A stretch of DNA of 43,813 nucleotides from Gemmatimonadota bacterium (lineage in GTDB: Bacteria; Gemmatimonadota; Gemmatimonadetes; Longimicrobiales; RSA9): the NCBI GenBank assembly GCA_039715185.1, contig JBDLIA010000021.1, positions 1 to 43,813 on the forward strand, in the 5' to 3' direction. Made by a program: the position numbers and the translations under genes. The notes below the pieces were generated by a model. That model searched no databases. It worked only from the letters and a program-made list of their open reading frames with translations, and was not told the origin of the DNA. This document shows, piece by piece, positions 9,053 to 18,993 of this stretch. Each line of letters begins with the position of its first letter. Positions within the stretch are counted from its first letter, which is position 1.

Positions 9053-10000
9053 CTAGTCGAAGAGCTGGCTCACAGACTCGTTCGAGTGGGTATAGCGGAT
9101 CGCGCGTGCCAGCAGCTCGGCCACGGACAGCACGACCAGTTTGTCGAAACGTCGCTCAACGGGAACGTCCAGCGTATTCGTGACCACCACCTCCTCCACC
9201 GAGGACGACTGCAGCCGTTCTCCGGCGGGCCCCGACAGCAGCGGGTGCGTGGCGGCGGCGAAGACGCTGGTCGCCCCCCGCTCGTGCAGCGCCTCTATGA
9301 CACCGGACAGCGTCCCAGCCGTGTCGATCATGTCGTCCACGATCAGGCACGGCATGCCCTCCACTTCACCCACCACGGACACGACCTCGGCCACGTTGGG
9401 GGCGGGTCTTCGCTTGTCGATGATCGCGAAGCTCGCGTCCAGCCGGCGCGCTACGCCGCGCGCCATCTTCGCGGCGCCAACGTCCGGGGCCACCACCACC
9501 AGGTCCTCCAGCTTCTTGGCGGCGAAGTAGGCGCACAGCACCGGCGACGCGTACAGGTGGTCGACCGGGATGTCGAAGAAGCCCTGCAACTGGTGGGCGT
9601 GGAAATCGATGCCCAGTAGTCGGTCCGCGCCCCCGGTGACGATCAGATTGGCCACGAGCTTGGCGCCGATCGCCACGCGCGGTTGGTCCTTGCGATCCTG
9701 GCGCGCGTAGCCGTAGTAGGGCATCACCACGTTGATCCGCGCTGCCGAAGCCCGCCGCGCGGCGTCCACGATGAGAAGCAGCTCCATCAGGTTTTCGGCC
9801 GGCGACGGGGTCGGCTGCACGATGTAGACGTCGCGACCGCGCGCGTTCTGGTTCAGCCGAACGAAGATCTCACCATCGGCGAACCGCTTGATGGTAATGT
9901 CCCCAAGGGGCACACCCATGTGCTCGGCGATCTCCTCGGAGAGCGGCCGATTGGCCGTCCCCGAGAGGAGCATCATCGGTCCCCGGAATGTGTCTCGCAT
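9053..10000 (-). CDS. prs: Ribose-phosphate pyrophosphokinase
   Basis: Prs makes PRPP from ribose 5-phosphate and ATP, feeding nucleotide, His and Trp synthesis in the cytosol. Hallmarks are FADGEIFVRLNQNARGRDVYIVQPT (ATP-binding flexible region), RINVVMPYYGYARQDRKD, the DLVVVAPDVGAAKMA segment and the PRPP loop CLIVDDMIDTAGTL. ATG 10000 gives 315 residues, the length of the E. coli enzyme. The ATG at 9976 (MMLLSGTANRP) is also possible and has GGGGA in front of it. The open frame to 10063 adds an unlikely N-terminus. It is followed after 27 bases by rplY and then pth. Confidence 0.96.
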   Translation of the reverse strand: MRDTFRGPMMLLSGTANRPLSEEIAEHMGVPLGDITIKRFADGEIFVRLNQNARGRDVYIVQPTPSPAENLMELLLIVDAARRASAARINVVMPYYGYARQDRKDQPRVAIGAKLVANLIVTGGADRLLGIDFHAHQLQGFFDIPVDHLYASPVLCAYFAAKKLEDLVVVAPDVGAAKMARGVARRLDASFAIIDKRRPAPNVAEVVSVVGEVEGMPCLIVDDMIDTAGTLSGVIEALHERGATSVFAAATHPLLSGPAGERLQSSSVEEVVVTNTLDVPVERRFDKLVVLSVAELLARAIRYTHSNESVSQLFD

Positions 10001-10225
10001 GCGCTCGTCAGCCGCGGTTTGGTGCGAAAGCACGACAGCCTGAAAAGCTAGCCGGAGGGCCAAAGACCGTCAACGGCGGCTCGCGAGGCCCAACTGGGCG
10101 GACGCACGAGGCTGGCGGGACGTGAAGACGCCGCCGCCCCGGGCGGGACGACGGCGCTTCGGTGCCGATCCGATCTACGCGCCGCGAGGACCGCGGGGGC
10201 GCGGCCCGCGACTGGTCACGAGTCG

Positions 10226-10993
10226 CTAGAAGAGTCTGCTCAGAGCGAAGATCGCGGTCGGCACACTGATCAGCAGGATGCGCACGGTCTCACCGGTGCT
10301 CCGTCGCTCCGGCACCACTATCTGGTCTCCGGCGCGAATCCCCAGTTGGTCGAATGTCCTGCCCTCGTTCAGGGCGAGCTCCAGAGGCTCCCCCTCCCAG
10401 ACCCGGTCGCCGCGACGCTCAACGCGCACGTCGTCCAGCTTCGCTTCGCGGGTGGGGCCGCCGGCCATCGTAAACGCTTGGGTTACGGGCACGTCGGCGG
10501 GGATCACGTAGAAGCCTGGCTGCGACACCTCGCCGATGACCGAGATACGGACAAGCGCTTCCGCCCGCACGGCCGGAGAGCGGATGTAGCGTGTCAGGTG
10601 CTCCTCGAGGTGCGGCTCCAGTTCGGAGCGAAGTAGCCCGCCGAGCTCGACCTCGCCTCCTACCGGCAGCACCAAGACGGGTCCCGGCGCCACGGTGAAC
10701 GTGTCGCTCAGCTCCTCCTCGTTGCGCACCAGCAGGTGTACCTGGTCGCCCACGTGGAAGTCACCCTCGATCAGGCGCCCGCGGACCACGTCGGCTTCCA
10801 TCTGCAGCGCCTCGCGGTCCTCCTCGTGAAGATCATCGTCCACCAGCTGGCGCTCGATGTCGGCGAGCACCCGCTCGAGTCGGTCCCGGGTGTCTCCGAG
10901 GCGGGGGATCGCTCCCGGCGGAGCCTCCTGCCCCGAGACGGGCGGGGCGAGCGCGACCAGCGCGAGCGTCAGCGCTGCGATTCGGAGTCTCAT
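10226..10993 (-). CDS. Polysaccharide export protein (Wza-like, PES + SLBB domain)
   Basis: The product is a periplasmic/outer-membrane polysaccharide export protein of 255 residues. A Sec signal peptide (residues 1-21, MRLRIAALTLALVALAPPVSG) lacks a lipobox Cys, unlike classical Wza. A charged, probably coiled-coil segment (33-75, RDRLERVLADIERQLVDDDLH) is followed by the PES domain (about 80-148, FHVGDQVHLLV). The SLBB domain (about 148-230) begins RISVIGEVSQPGFYVIPADVPV and ends GDQIVVPER. A hydrophobic C-terminal helix (238-252) resembles the Wza membrane helix. The ATG at 10993 overlaps the stop of a small zinc-ribbon frame (ATGA). With the Wzc-like kinase nearby it forms the export machinery. 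Confidence 0.88.
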   Translation of the reverse strand: MRLRIAALTLALVALAPPVSGQEAPPGAIPRLGDTRDRLERVLADIERQLVDDDLHEEDREALQMEADVVRGRLIEGDFHVGDQVHLLVRNEEELSDTFTVAPGPVLVLPVGGEVELGGLLRSELEPHLEEHLTRYIRSPAVRAEALVRISVIGEVSQPGFYVIPADVPVTQAFTMAGGPTREAKLDDVRVERRGDRVWEGEPLELALNEGRTFDQLGIRAGDQIVVPERRSTGETVRILLISVPTAIFALSRLF

Positions 10994-11220
10994 CGATCGA
11001 GTTCCTCTCTGTGACCATCTGCCCCGCGTGGCGGGACGGAAATCAGTCCGAAGGCGGCGAGCCGCTCGACCGCGTCGCGCGGCCGGAGCCAGAGCGGCCG
11101 CACCCGGCCACAGGCGTCGCAAAACAGGGACCGCAAGGACGCCGACGTCGCACGGCCGTTGGTGCGCTCCCGCGGGAAGCGTCCGCCGGGGCCACACCCG
11201 CCACATCGATTACACCACAA
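10990..11220 (-). CDS. Small zinc-ribbon protein coupled to the export gene
   Basis: This is a possible 76-residue protein with Cys pairs C3-x2-C6 (plus C9) and C34-x2-C37 (CNRCGGC ... FCDACG), spaced as in a zinc ribbon. A basic/hydrophobic tail (RPLWLRPRDAVERLAAFGLISV) follows. Support for its being real: the stop overlaps the ATG of the Wza-like gene in the ATGA form used throughout this locus, and GGAGG lies 5 bases before the TTG at 11220. The frame stays open to an ATG at 11292 with no visible ribosome site. Function is unknown; a nucleic-acid or protein-binding regulator is plausible. No family was recognised. Confidence 0.5.
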   Translation of the reverse strand: MWCNRCGGCGPGGRFPRERTNGRATSASLRSLFCDACGRVRPLWLRPRDAVERLAAFGLISVPPRGADGHREELDR

Positions 11221-11680
11221 CGGAGCCTCCGTGCGCTCTCGCCTTCCGTGGTTCGCCAGGCATACGGTATCGTCGCATGGGGCCCTTCCCATTCAAAGCT
11301 GAAGCCACCGCTCAGAGACGGCCCGCGAATCGAGCTAACTCGTTGTTCAAGAATCGCTTGAGGCCCGGGGCGCCGATCGGTCCCAGCGCCAGTTTCGTTG
11401 TGTGTCCGCAACAACCCTTCCGGCGAGCCGCCTCACTGTTGTAGGTTCGCACCAGAGTCGACCCCGGCTGCTGGACCGACGCGGCACGCGCGGGTGCCCT
11501 CGGGGAGGATAGATTTCACGAAAGTGTAGGCGCAGTAGGCACATGGGCCGCGCGGGCGCGCACTCGCACGAAACCTGCCGGGGATGCGAACGGACCGAGT
11601 CGCTCTCCCCGGAGTGATTTCCCGCCTTCGAAGCGGGGCGAGTCCAAACGGTACTCTCCCGACCGTACAGGACAGCCTAG
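11221..11680. other. Divergent intergenic region of the export and pseudo-response-regulator genes
   Basis: No convincing gene is seen in about 460 bases. It holds the 19-bp dyad at 11397-11415 and, at 11483-11498, an inverted repeat GGCAC-GCGCGG-GTGCC. It must carry the promoters of both divergent transcripts; I cannot place either with confidence. AGGACAG lies 8 bases before the plus-strand ATG at 11681. Confidence 0.6.
11397..11415. promoter_or_regulatory. 19-bp dyad GTTG-N11-CAAC, copy 1 (candidate activator site)
   Basis: The sequence is GTTGTGTGTCCGCAACAAC. It shares 14 of 19 positions with the copy upstream of wzc (15076-15094), including CGCAACAAC, the GTTG arm and G at position 6. 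It lies about 180 bases upstream of the zinc-ribbon/Wza-like start. It is proposed as a binding site for the sigma-54 response regulator encoded in the locus; this is inference. Confidence 0.5.
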
Positions 11681-12526
11681 ATGCCCGAACCGCTGCCGCT
11701 GGTGCTGATCGCCAGCCGAGACGAGTGGACGACCCGATCCGTGGAGTCGGTCCTCACTCCCTCAGGCTTCGCCGTCGAGCGCGCGCAGAGCGGGGCCCGG
11801 CTGTTGGCCCACGCCGCCGCGACCCGACCCGACGTGGTGCTACTGGGCACCGACCTCCCCGACGAGACGGGGGTGTCGGTGGCGCGCCGGCTACGAGAGG
11901 CCAGCGCCGTCCCCCCGAGCACGCCGATTCTCCTGCTCAGCCCTACTCCTCCCTCGCGCGCCGAGCGCATCGCCGCGCTCGAGGCAGGCGCCTGGGACGT
12001 CCTCGCCTTCCCGGTCGACCCGAGGGAGCTGCGCGCTCGGTTGAGCGTCTACGCGGGGGCCAAGCGCGACGCCGACGCGGCGCGCGGCGAGGGCTTCGTG
12101 GACGCGCATACGGGTCTCTACAACATGCGCGGGCTGCTGCGCAGGAGCGCGGAGATCGCCGCTTTCGCGCGGCGCATGGAGCAGCCGCTCGCGTGCGTCG
12201 TGTTCGAGGCGGACCGCGCGGGGGCGTCAGGTATTGAGTTGGCTGACGGCCAGGCGCCGGACCTGTCGGCGGTCGCGACCGTCTTTCTCGAGGTGGGGCG
12301 CCGCTCGGATGTCCTGGGGAGGGTCGACGAAGCGCATCTGGCGATCCTCGCCACCGACACCGACGACAGCGGGGCGCGCGGCCTCGCGCGTAGACTGTCG
12401 GGCGCGCTGGAGCCCGGGACCGCCGCCGCTCTGCGGACCGGCGTGTGGGCCGTGTCGGACGCCGGTCAGGCCCCGGCCGACCCGAGCGAAATGATCACGC
12501 TGGCGACTCGGGCCGTGGAGGCGTAG
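11681..12526 (+). CDS. Degenerate receiver domain fused to a degenerate GGDEF domain
   Basis: This is a 281-residue cytosolic protein. Residues 5-127 have the receiver fold, but every phosphorylation residue is changed: the acidic pair after strand 1 is A11-S12, the phospho-acceptor position in DVVLLGTDLP is Gly56 (an Asp lies two residues on), and the conserved Lys is Phe110 (VLAFPVDPREL). From about 140, DAHTGLYNMRGLLRRSAEIAAFARR copies the start of a GGDEF domain. The signature itself is reduced to GRVDEAHLAILA, lacking GG and the metal ligands. So neither phosphotransfer nor diguanylate cyclase activity is expected; a binding or scaffold role is more likely. The gene lies next to the Wzc-like kinase and converges on it. 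Confidence 0.8.
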   Translation: MPEPLPLVLIASRDEWTTRSVESVLTPSGFAVERAQSGARLLAHAAATRPDVVLLGTDLPDETGVSVARRLREASAVPPSTPILLLSPTPPSRAERIAALEAGAWDVLAFPVDPRELRARLSVYAGAKRDADAARGEGFVDAHTGLYNMRGLLRRSAEIAAFARRMEQPLACVVFEADRAGASGIELADGQAPDLSAVATVFLEVGRRSDVLGRVDEAHLAILATDTDDSGARGLARRLSGALEPGTAAALRTGVWAVSDAGQAPADPSEMITLATRAVEA

Positions 12527-12563
12527 GCGGGTTCTCCAGCGCCACCCACGCCTCCGCCGACTA

Positions 12564-14933
12564 TCAGCCGACGCCCGCGGGCGCCTCGTCGTGGGGCTCG
12601 TAGCCCGGCAGATAGCCGTAGATCTCATAACCCCCGTATAGGCGGCCCGCGGCGACGTCGTTCACCACGGCGCCCATCACGTGGACCGGGAAGCGCTCGA
12701 GGTTGTCGAGCTTGCTCTCCGTCATTTCCCGGTCGGTGCTGCCCGTCCGAAGGACGATCAGCGCGTTGCGCGTTGCCGTGGCGAGCACCAGCGGATCCAC
12801 CCCAGCGCCGAGCGGCGGGCTGTCCACGAGGATGGTGTCGTAGCGGCCACGCAACTCGTCGAGGAGATCGGTCAGGCGCGTGGTGCTCAGCAGCTCCGGC
12901 CCTCGACTCAGGCGCGTACCCGCAGGCAGCAGGTCGAGCGCCGGGTAGGGCGTCGGCTTGATCACCTCACTCAGCGTGGCCGTACCGTCCAAGAAGTCCA
13001 GCAGGCCGGGCTTGCGCTCGATGCCGAACATGCGGTGCAGCGCGCCTCGCCTCGTGTCGCCGTCCACCAGCAGCGTGCGTCGGCCCAACTCTGCGTAGGC
13101 GAGCGCCAGGTTGGCGGACACGAACGACTTGCCGTCGCCGCTGCCGGGGCTGGTTACGGTCAGCATGACCGGCCCGCCGTTGCCGTTCTCGAAGGAAACG
13201 TTGAGACGGACGTTGCGGAACGCTTCCACCAGCTCGGCCGCGTTCTCGAACTTGCCGAGCTGCTTGGGGCTATGGATGTGCGGAATGGCAGCGAGGATGG
13301 GCAGTCCCATCTGCCGCACCTGGTCGGGATGCTGCAGCCGCGGATCGAACTGGTCCCGCAGGAACGCGCCCACCAGGCCGAGCGCCAGCCCGCCGAGCAG
13401 GATCACGAGGAACATCCGGATGCGCTCATCGTTCACGGGCCGGATCGGCACCGCGACTGGATCGAGCTGGCGTATGTCCGGTATGCTGCTGACCGCGGCC
13501 AGACGCGCTTCCTCGTAGGAGGACTGGATGTTCCGGTAGATCCTGTCCGCGATGTCGCGGTTACGCACCAGCCGTTGCTCCTCCATGGAGCGCGCCGGGA
13601 TGCGACGGATCTGCGCCGAGGCCGTGCCGATTCGCCTCTGCAGGTCCGACTCGGTAGCCGACAGCCTGTTGAGCACGCCCTGCGCCAGCGCCGGGATCGT
13701 CCTGGCCTCGATCGACGCGATCTGGCCGGTGACCTCCTGCACCTGCGGGTGCTCGTCCGTGTACTGCTGCAGCAGCGCCCTGCGCTCCGCGCGCTTGGCG
13801 GCGAGGTCCGTGAGGGCCAGCGTCAGCTCGCGCGTATCCTGCACCGACGGGACGATCTCGAGTGACCCGAGGCCGGCGGCGGTCTCGCCGCCCAGGGCGC
13901 GCCGGATGGCGTCCTGATCGCGGCGTACCTGATCGAGCTCGAACTGCTGCTCGTAGTAGTTGCGAATCACCGGATCCTGTGCTGCCTGCACGCCCCCGGC
14001 GATGGGCGCCCCGGATTGCGACGGGAGCGTGATGGTGACGGCGCGGAAGCTCTCCAGCGCCAGCTCCGCCTCGCCCAGATTGTCCCGCGCGTACGTGAGC
14101 TGGTCCTCCATGATGCGCGTCAGCTCGTCCAGGCGGGCGCGCTTGAGGTCGGCCGCCGTCTTTACGAACTCGTCGAGGACCACCTGCAGCGTCGCCGCGG
14201 CGGCGCGCGGCTCCTCGCCCTCGAGGGAGATGACCATGAAGTTGCCGTCGCGCACGACGGTGGCGTCGAGGGCGCCGGCCAGGCTGCGCGCCGCGCCCAA
14301 CGTGCGGAAGAGCTGGAAGCCGTAAGCGCCGCTGGGCTCCAGCGCGCCCCTGGGGGCCTGCACCGTGAAGCCGCGCTCCGCGCCCACCGGCTCGCCGAGC
14401 GCCGCGCTGTCGATCACGGCCCCGGCTCCGTCGAGCAGGGAGTAGCGCGCTCCGGACCGGTCGACCGTCAGCGAGTACGCGCCCGGCTGGAACGCCTCCG
14501 TCATGTCGATGTGGGGGATGATGACCGTGTCGGTCGGAGCCGCGGTGCCCACGTTTAGCCTGCGGTCACGCACCACACCGTCCAGCACGGCATGCGTCTG
14601 CAGGAGTTCCACCCACCCGTAGCTCTCGAGCGGCTGGCGGGCCTCGATCGGCCCGCGTCCGCCGCGCGGCGGCTCCTCGATCCAGACCTTGCCCTCCACG
14701 TAGTACATGGGCGTCATGTTCCACGCGACCACGCCTCCCGCCACCGCGCCCAGCGCGGTCAGGCCGAAGATCAGCCACTTGTATCGCAGGGCGGCGGCCG
14801 CGTAGCGACGCCAGTCGAGGCCTTCATCCTCCACCGGATGGCGCGCCGGCCCTTCGGGCGGCCATTCGGCATCATGCGGCTGTAAGGGCGCGGGGCCGCC
14901 ATGCGGAGTGGGAAGGTTCCTGTTCTGTTCCAT
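12564..14933 (-). CDS. Wzc-like polysaccharide co-polymerase with BY-type tyrosine kinase domain
   Basis: This inner-membrane PCP-2a protein of 789 residues controls polymer length and export by cyclic autophosphorylation. The first transmembrane helix (about 49-71, YKWLIFGLTALGAVAGGVVAWN) is followed by a Wzz-type periplasmic domain with long coiled-coil stretches. The second helix (MFLVILLGGLALGLVGAFL) follows a Pro-rich segment. The kinase has Walker A SPGSGDGKS (about 595-603), Walker A' LLVDGD (about 622-627) and Walker B ILVDSPP (about 702-708). The tail RLYGGYEIYGYLPGYE holds five tyrosines, the expected autophosphorylation cluster. ATG 14933 is used; the preceding TTG adds one residue. 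A sigma-54-like promoter and the dyad lie upstream. The cognate phosphatase is probably the product at 38379. Confidence 0.94.
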   Translation of the reverse strand: MEQNRNLPTPHGGPAPLQPHDAEWPPEGPARHPVEDEGLDWRRYAAAALRYKWLIFGLTALGAVAGGVVAWNMTPMYYVEGKVWIEEPPRGGRGPIEARQPLESYGWVELLQTHAVLDGVVRDRRLNVGTAAPTDTVIIPHIDMTEAFQPGAYSLTVDRSGARYSLLDGAGAVIDSAALGEPVGAERGFTVQAPRGALEPSGAYGFQLFRTLGAARSLAGALDATVVRDGNFMVISLEGEEPRAAAATLQVVLDEFVKTAADLKRARLDELTRIMEDQLTYARDNLGEAELALESFRAVTITLPSQSGAPIAGGVQAAQDPVIRNYYEQQFELDQVRRDQDAIRRALGGETAAGLGSLEIVPSVQDTRELTLALTDLAAKRAERRALLQQYTDEHPQVQEVTGQIASIEARTIPALAQGVLNRLSATESDLQRRIGTASAQIRRIPARSMEEQRLVRNRDIADRIYRNIQSSYEEARLAAVSSIPDIRQLDPVAVPIRPVNDERIRMFLVILLGGLALGLVGAFLRDQFDPRLQHPDQVRQMGLPILAAIPHIHSPKQLGKFENAAELVEAFRNVRLNVSFENGNGGPVMLTVTSPGSGDGKSFVSANLALAYAELGRRTLLVDGDTRRGALHRMFGIERKPGLLDFLDGTATLSEVIKPTPYPALDLLPAGTRLSRGPELLSTTRLTDLLDELRGRYDTILVDSPPLGAGVDPLVLATATRNALIVLRTGSTDREMTESKLDNLERFPVHVMGAVVNDVAAGRLYGGYEIYGYLPGYEPHDEAPAGVG

Positions 14934-14984
14934 CAACCGGGTCCCCCGGATCGGGTTGGACGAAGGATTACCGCCGCCCTCGAT

Positions 14985-15000
14985 AGCAAGGGTGATACCG
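14985..15000 (-). promoter_or_regulatory. Candidate sigma-54 promoter of the wzc-like gene
   Basis: On the minus strand the sequence is CGGTAT-CACCC-TTGC-T against TGGCAC-N5-TTGC-W. It matches 7 of 10 positions plus W, with the invariant GG and GC exactly 10 bases apart. The predicted start is near 14974, giving a leader of about 40 bases. The 19-bp dyad lies 75 bp upstream of it, a normal enhancer distance. Confidence 0.5.
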
Positions 15001-15075
15001 CTGGGAATCTACCCCGAGTGGGGCCATTTGGAGCCAAGCGTACCGCCTTCGGACTGCCGAGCCCGCCGACTTCGT

Positions 15076-15094
15076 GTTGAGCTGTCGCAACAAC
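15076..15094. promoter_or_regulatory. 19-bp dyad GTTG-N11-CAAC, copy 2 (candidate activator site)
   Basis: The sequence is GTTGAGCTGTCGCAACAAC. It sits in the gap between the divergent wzc-like gene and the sigma-54 response regulator gene, 75 bp upstream of the -24 element of the wzc promoter candidate. It is 139 bases upstream of the regulator's own ATG, so it could also serve autoregulation. Confidence 0.55.
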
Positions 15095-15232
15095 CGCCGC
15101 AAGAATGCCTTGACGCGACGGTGCAACGCCCGCACCTTGGCTACCCTCTCCCAGCAACGGCTCCTCTACGTCGAGCGAGCCGGCCCGGCCTCGAGCGGAG
15201 GCCGAGCTTATCACAGACAGTATAGCGAATAG

Positions 15233-16755
<1,523 letters not shown>

Positions 16756-16759
<4 letters not shown>

Positions 16760-17883
16760 GCGATCGGGGTGGCGTCGGGGATGAAGCCGTGTCCGACGCC
16801 GAACGGGCTGGGCCCCCGGTAGGGGAACCGGCTATCGCAGCAGCGGCCCAGCGCGTGGTGATGCGCTGGCGTAGCGAACTCGGCGACGTCGAGGACGCGG
16901 ACGAGTTGCGCCATGAGGTCGCGCTCGTGGCCGCCGCCGTGGCCGACCCCAGCGCCGAAATGCCCGCCGCATCGGCGCTGCGCAAGCGCGCCCTGGATCT
17001 GCTCCGGGGCGAGCTTCTCGGGGGCGCGGACCCCGCCGGGGTCGACGCCGCCGCGACGCTCGATCTGATGCGCCGCTGTGAGCGCTTGCGGGAGGCGTGG
17101 GACGCGGAGTGGAGCGCGCACTTCTCGTCCCGCCTGAGCGAACCCGACGGGCTCGACCTGGCCGTCGATATCGCCCACGACCTGCGCTCTCCGCTGGCGT
17201 CCGTGCTGTTCCTGGCCGAGGTCCTGTGGCAGGAGCACAGCGGCGAGGTCAACGCAACGCAGAAGCGCCAGCTGGGCATCATCTACAGCGCCGCGCTGCG
17301 CTTGATCTCCATGGCAAGCGACATCATCGAGCTCGCGCGCGGCGGCAATCTCATCGAGCCCGAGCCGGTTCCGTTTTCGCTGGGCGAGCTGCTGTCGTCG
17401 CTGCACGACATCGTCCGCCCGATGGCCGAGGAGAAGGGGCTCACGGTGCGGATGTCGGCGCCCGAAGGGGACCTGCGGTCCGGGCAGCCCGCGGCGCTTC
17501 GGCGGGTGCTGCTGAACCTCGCCTCGAACTCGCTGAAGTTCACCGAGGAGGGCTACGTAGAGGTGGTCGCCGCCGAGGCCGACGACGGGCTGGTACGGTT
17601 CAGCGTCCGCGACACCGGTCCCGGGATCCCGGACGAGGTCCAGCGCAGGCTCTTTCAGCCGTTCCGGAGGGTGCGCGGGCGCCGCGGCTACACGTTTTCG
17701 GGCGCCGGTCTCGGTCTTGCCGCGTCCCGCAAGCTGGTGGAGGCGATGGGCGGCGAGCTGGACGTGGAGTCGCGCCCAGAGTGGGGCACGCGGTTCCGCT
17801 TTGCGGTGGTGCTCCCCGCCGTGGACAGTCCGGTACCGGTGGGCGCCGGCGGGGTCCAAGATGTGACGCGCGGGGACGCTTGA
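16756..17883 (+). CDS. Soluble histidine kinase, partner of the sigma-54 regulator
   Basis: This 375-residue kinase has no transmembrane segment, so it senses a cytoplasmic signal. The N-terminal 130 residues are an acidic, Ala-rich helical region with no family I recognise. HisKA is at about 135-200 with phospho-acceptor H141 (DIAHDLRSPLASVLFLAEVL). HATPase_c has the N box LLNLASNSLKF (N257), G1 DTGPGIP (286-292), an F box near LFQPFRR, and G2 GAGLGLAASRKLVEAMGG (316-333). The ATG lies in the ATGA overlap with the regulator gene, so the two are made together. The input signal is unknown. The tail after the ATPase domain is short and Gly/Val-rich. Confidence 0.93.
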
Positions 17884-18185
17884 TCGTCTAGCGCGTGCGC
17901 GCATGCAACACGGGGCGGCTTGCGTCCGAGTGGAGGCGACCGGCTCGGTGGCGCACGATTGGGCTGCACCGGATCGGGCCAGAGGTGTGGAACGGGAGCC
18001 ACAGGCGCCGTCTCCGTGCGTCGCCGAAGCGGGCCGTGAGAGTTTCGGCCTAACCGTTCCAAGCCGGTATCTGGCAAGGAGATGGCACGATTGATTGGCG
18101 ACCGGGGCGAAGTCGCCACCGTCGCGCACGACGATTGCAAGGCAAGTCAGGTTCGAGTGCAGTACGACCCCTGAGTCGAATACGG
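17884..18185. other. Intergenic region upstream of the initiating transferase
   Basis: About 300 bases separate the kinase stop and the chosen transferase start. I see no gene here. It contains the sigma-54-type promoter at 18072-18087. No exact copy of the GTTG-N11-CAAC dyad was found; only GCAACA at 17905-17910. Confidence 0.55.
18072..18087 (+). promoter_or_regulatory. Candidate sigma-54 promoter of the initiating sugar transferase
   Basis: TGGCAA-GGAGA-TGGC-A matches TGGCAC-N5-TTGC-W at 8 of 10 positions plus W, with GG and GC exactly 10 bases apart. The predicted start is near 18098, about 88 bases before the ATG at 18186. It is in the right orientation, in a non-coding gap. Confidence 0.6.
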
Positions 18186-18980
18186 ATGCGTCTTTCAGAC
18201 AGCGTGGACCTCCCCAAAGCGGGCACCGGCCAATACGCCCGCGCCCGCGCCGAGAGTCTCGGTGGCTTCTTGGCCGTCGAGAACGGCGGCGGCATGGAAG
18301 GAGCGCCGGCCGCGACCGCCAGCGCCGGCCGCAGGGCCCCGGGCGCCGATCGCACCGTGCGCGCCCTCAACCTCGTCGTGGCGTGGTCCCTACTGATCCT
18401 GGGCCTGCCGGTCATGGCGCTCGTGGCGCTGCTCGTAAGGCTCACGTCGCCGGGTCCGATGCTCTATTCACAGCTCCGGGTCGGGCTGGACCGTCGTATC
18501 CCCGGAGACCATCGCTTCGCCGATCGGCGCCGCGTCGATTACGGGGGCCGCCTCTTCCGCATCTACAAGTTCCGGACGATGGTCCACACGCCGGGCAACG
18601 TAGCCGAGGCGTGGGCCGCGCCGGACGATCCGCGAATCACGCCCATCGGGCGCGTCCTCCGGCAGTTCCGCCTGGACGAGCTGCCGCAGTTGATCAACGT
18701 CCTCCAGGGCGAGATGAGCATCGTGGGGCCGCGCCCCGAGCAGCCCGCGATCTTCCAGAAGCTGCGCCGCACGCTGGGCGAATACCCGCGCCGCCAGCGA
18801 GTCCCGCCGGGCATCACCGGTCTCGCGCAGATCAGCCAGCACTACGATCGGTCGCTGGAGGACGTGCGCCGCAAGCTCGAGTACGACCTGGAGTACATCG
18901 GACGCCGGTCGCTCGGGGAGGACTTCCGTATCATGGTGCGCACGTTCCCCGTGGTACTGCTGCGACTCGGAGCGTGGTAA
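18186..18980 (+). CDS. Polyprenyl-phosphate sugar-1-phosphate transferase (initiating enzyme)
   Basis: This monotopic inner-membrane enzyme of the bacterial sugar transferase family (PglC/WcaJ catalytic domain) loads the first sugar-1-phosphate onto undecaprenyl phosphate and so starts the repeat unit. Of 264 residues, a 60-residue polar N-terminus precedes one hydrophobic segment (62-86, NLVVAWSLLILGLPVMALVA). Then come LTSPGPMLYSQLRVG, FRIYKFRTM (124-132) and the catalytic segment RLDELPQLINVLQGEMSIVG (162-181) followed by PRPEQP. The start is uncertain: ATG 18186 has no strong ribosome site, and ATG 18294 would remove part of the tail only. A sigma-54 promoter candidate lies upstream. The GT2 gene follows after 13 bases. 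Confidence 0.93.
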   Translation: MRLSDSVDLPKAGTGQYARARAESLGGFLAVENGGGMEGAPAATASAGRRAPGADRTVRALNLVVAWSLLILGLPVMALVALLVRLTSPGPMLYSQLRVGLDRRIPGDHRFADRRRVDYGGRLFRIYKFRTMVHTPGNVAEAWAAPDDPRITPIGRVLRQFRLDELPQLINVLQGEMSIVGPRPEQPAIFQKLRRTLGEYPRRQRVPPGITGLAQISQHYDRSLEDVRRKLEYDLEYIGRRSLGEDFRIMVRTFPVVLLRLGAW

Positions 18981-18993
18981 GGGACGAACGCGG

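Noticed and set aside
11408-11421. Sigma-54-like GG-N10-GC match (CGGAAG-N5-TTGC, minus strand)
   Set aside because: It overlaps the 19-bp dyad; the TTGC comes from the dyad arm and the -24 half is poor. Treated as part of the dyad, not a promoter.
11483-11498. GGCAC-GCGCGG-GTGCC read as a sigma-54 promoter
   Set aside because: The spacing is one base too long on both strands; sigma-54 promoters do not tolerate this. It is kept only as an inverted repeat.
17903-18094. Small plus-strand frame of 63 codons in the gap before the initiating transferase
   Set aside because: It has no ribosome site or recognisable motif, and it overlaps the sigma-54 promoter candidate.
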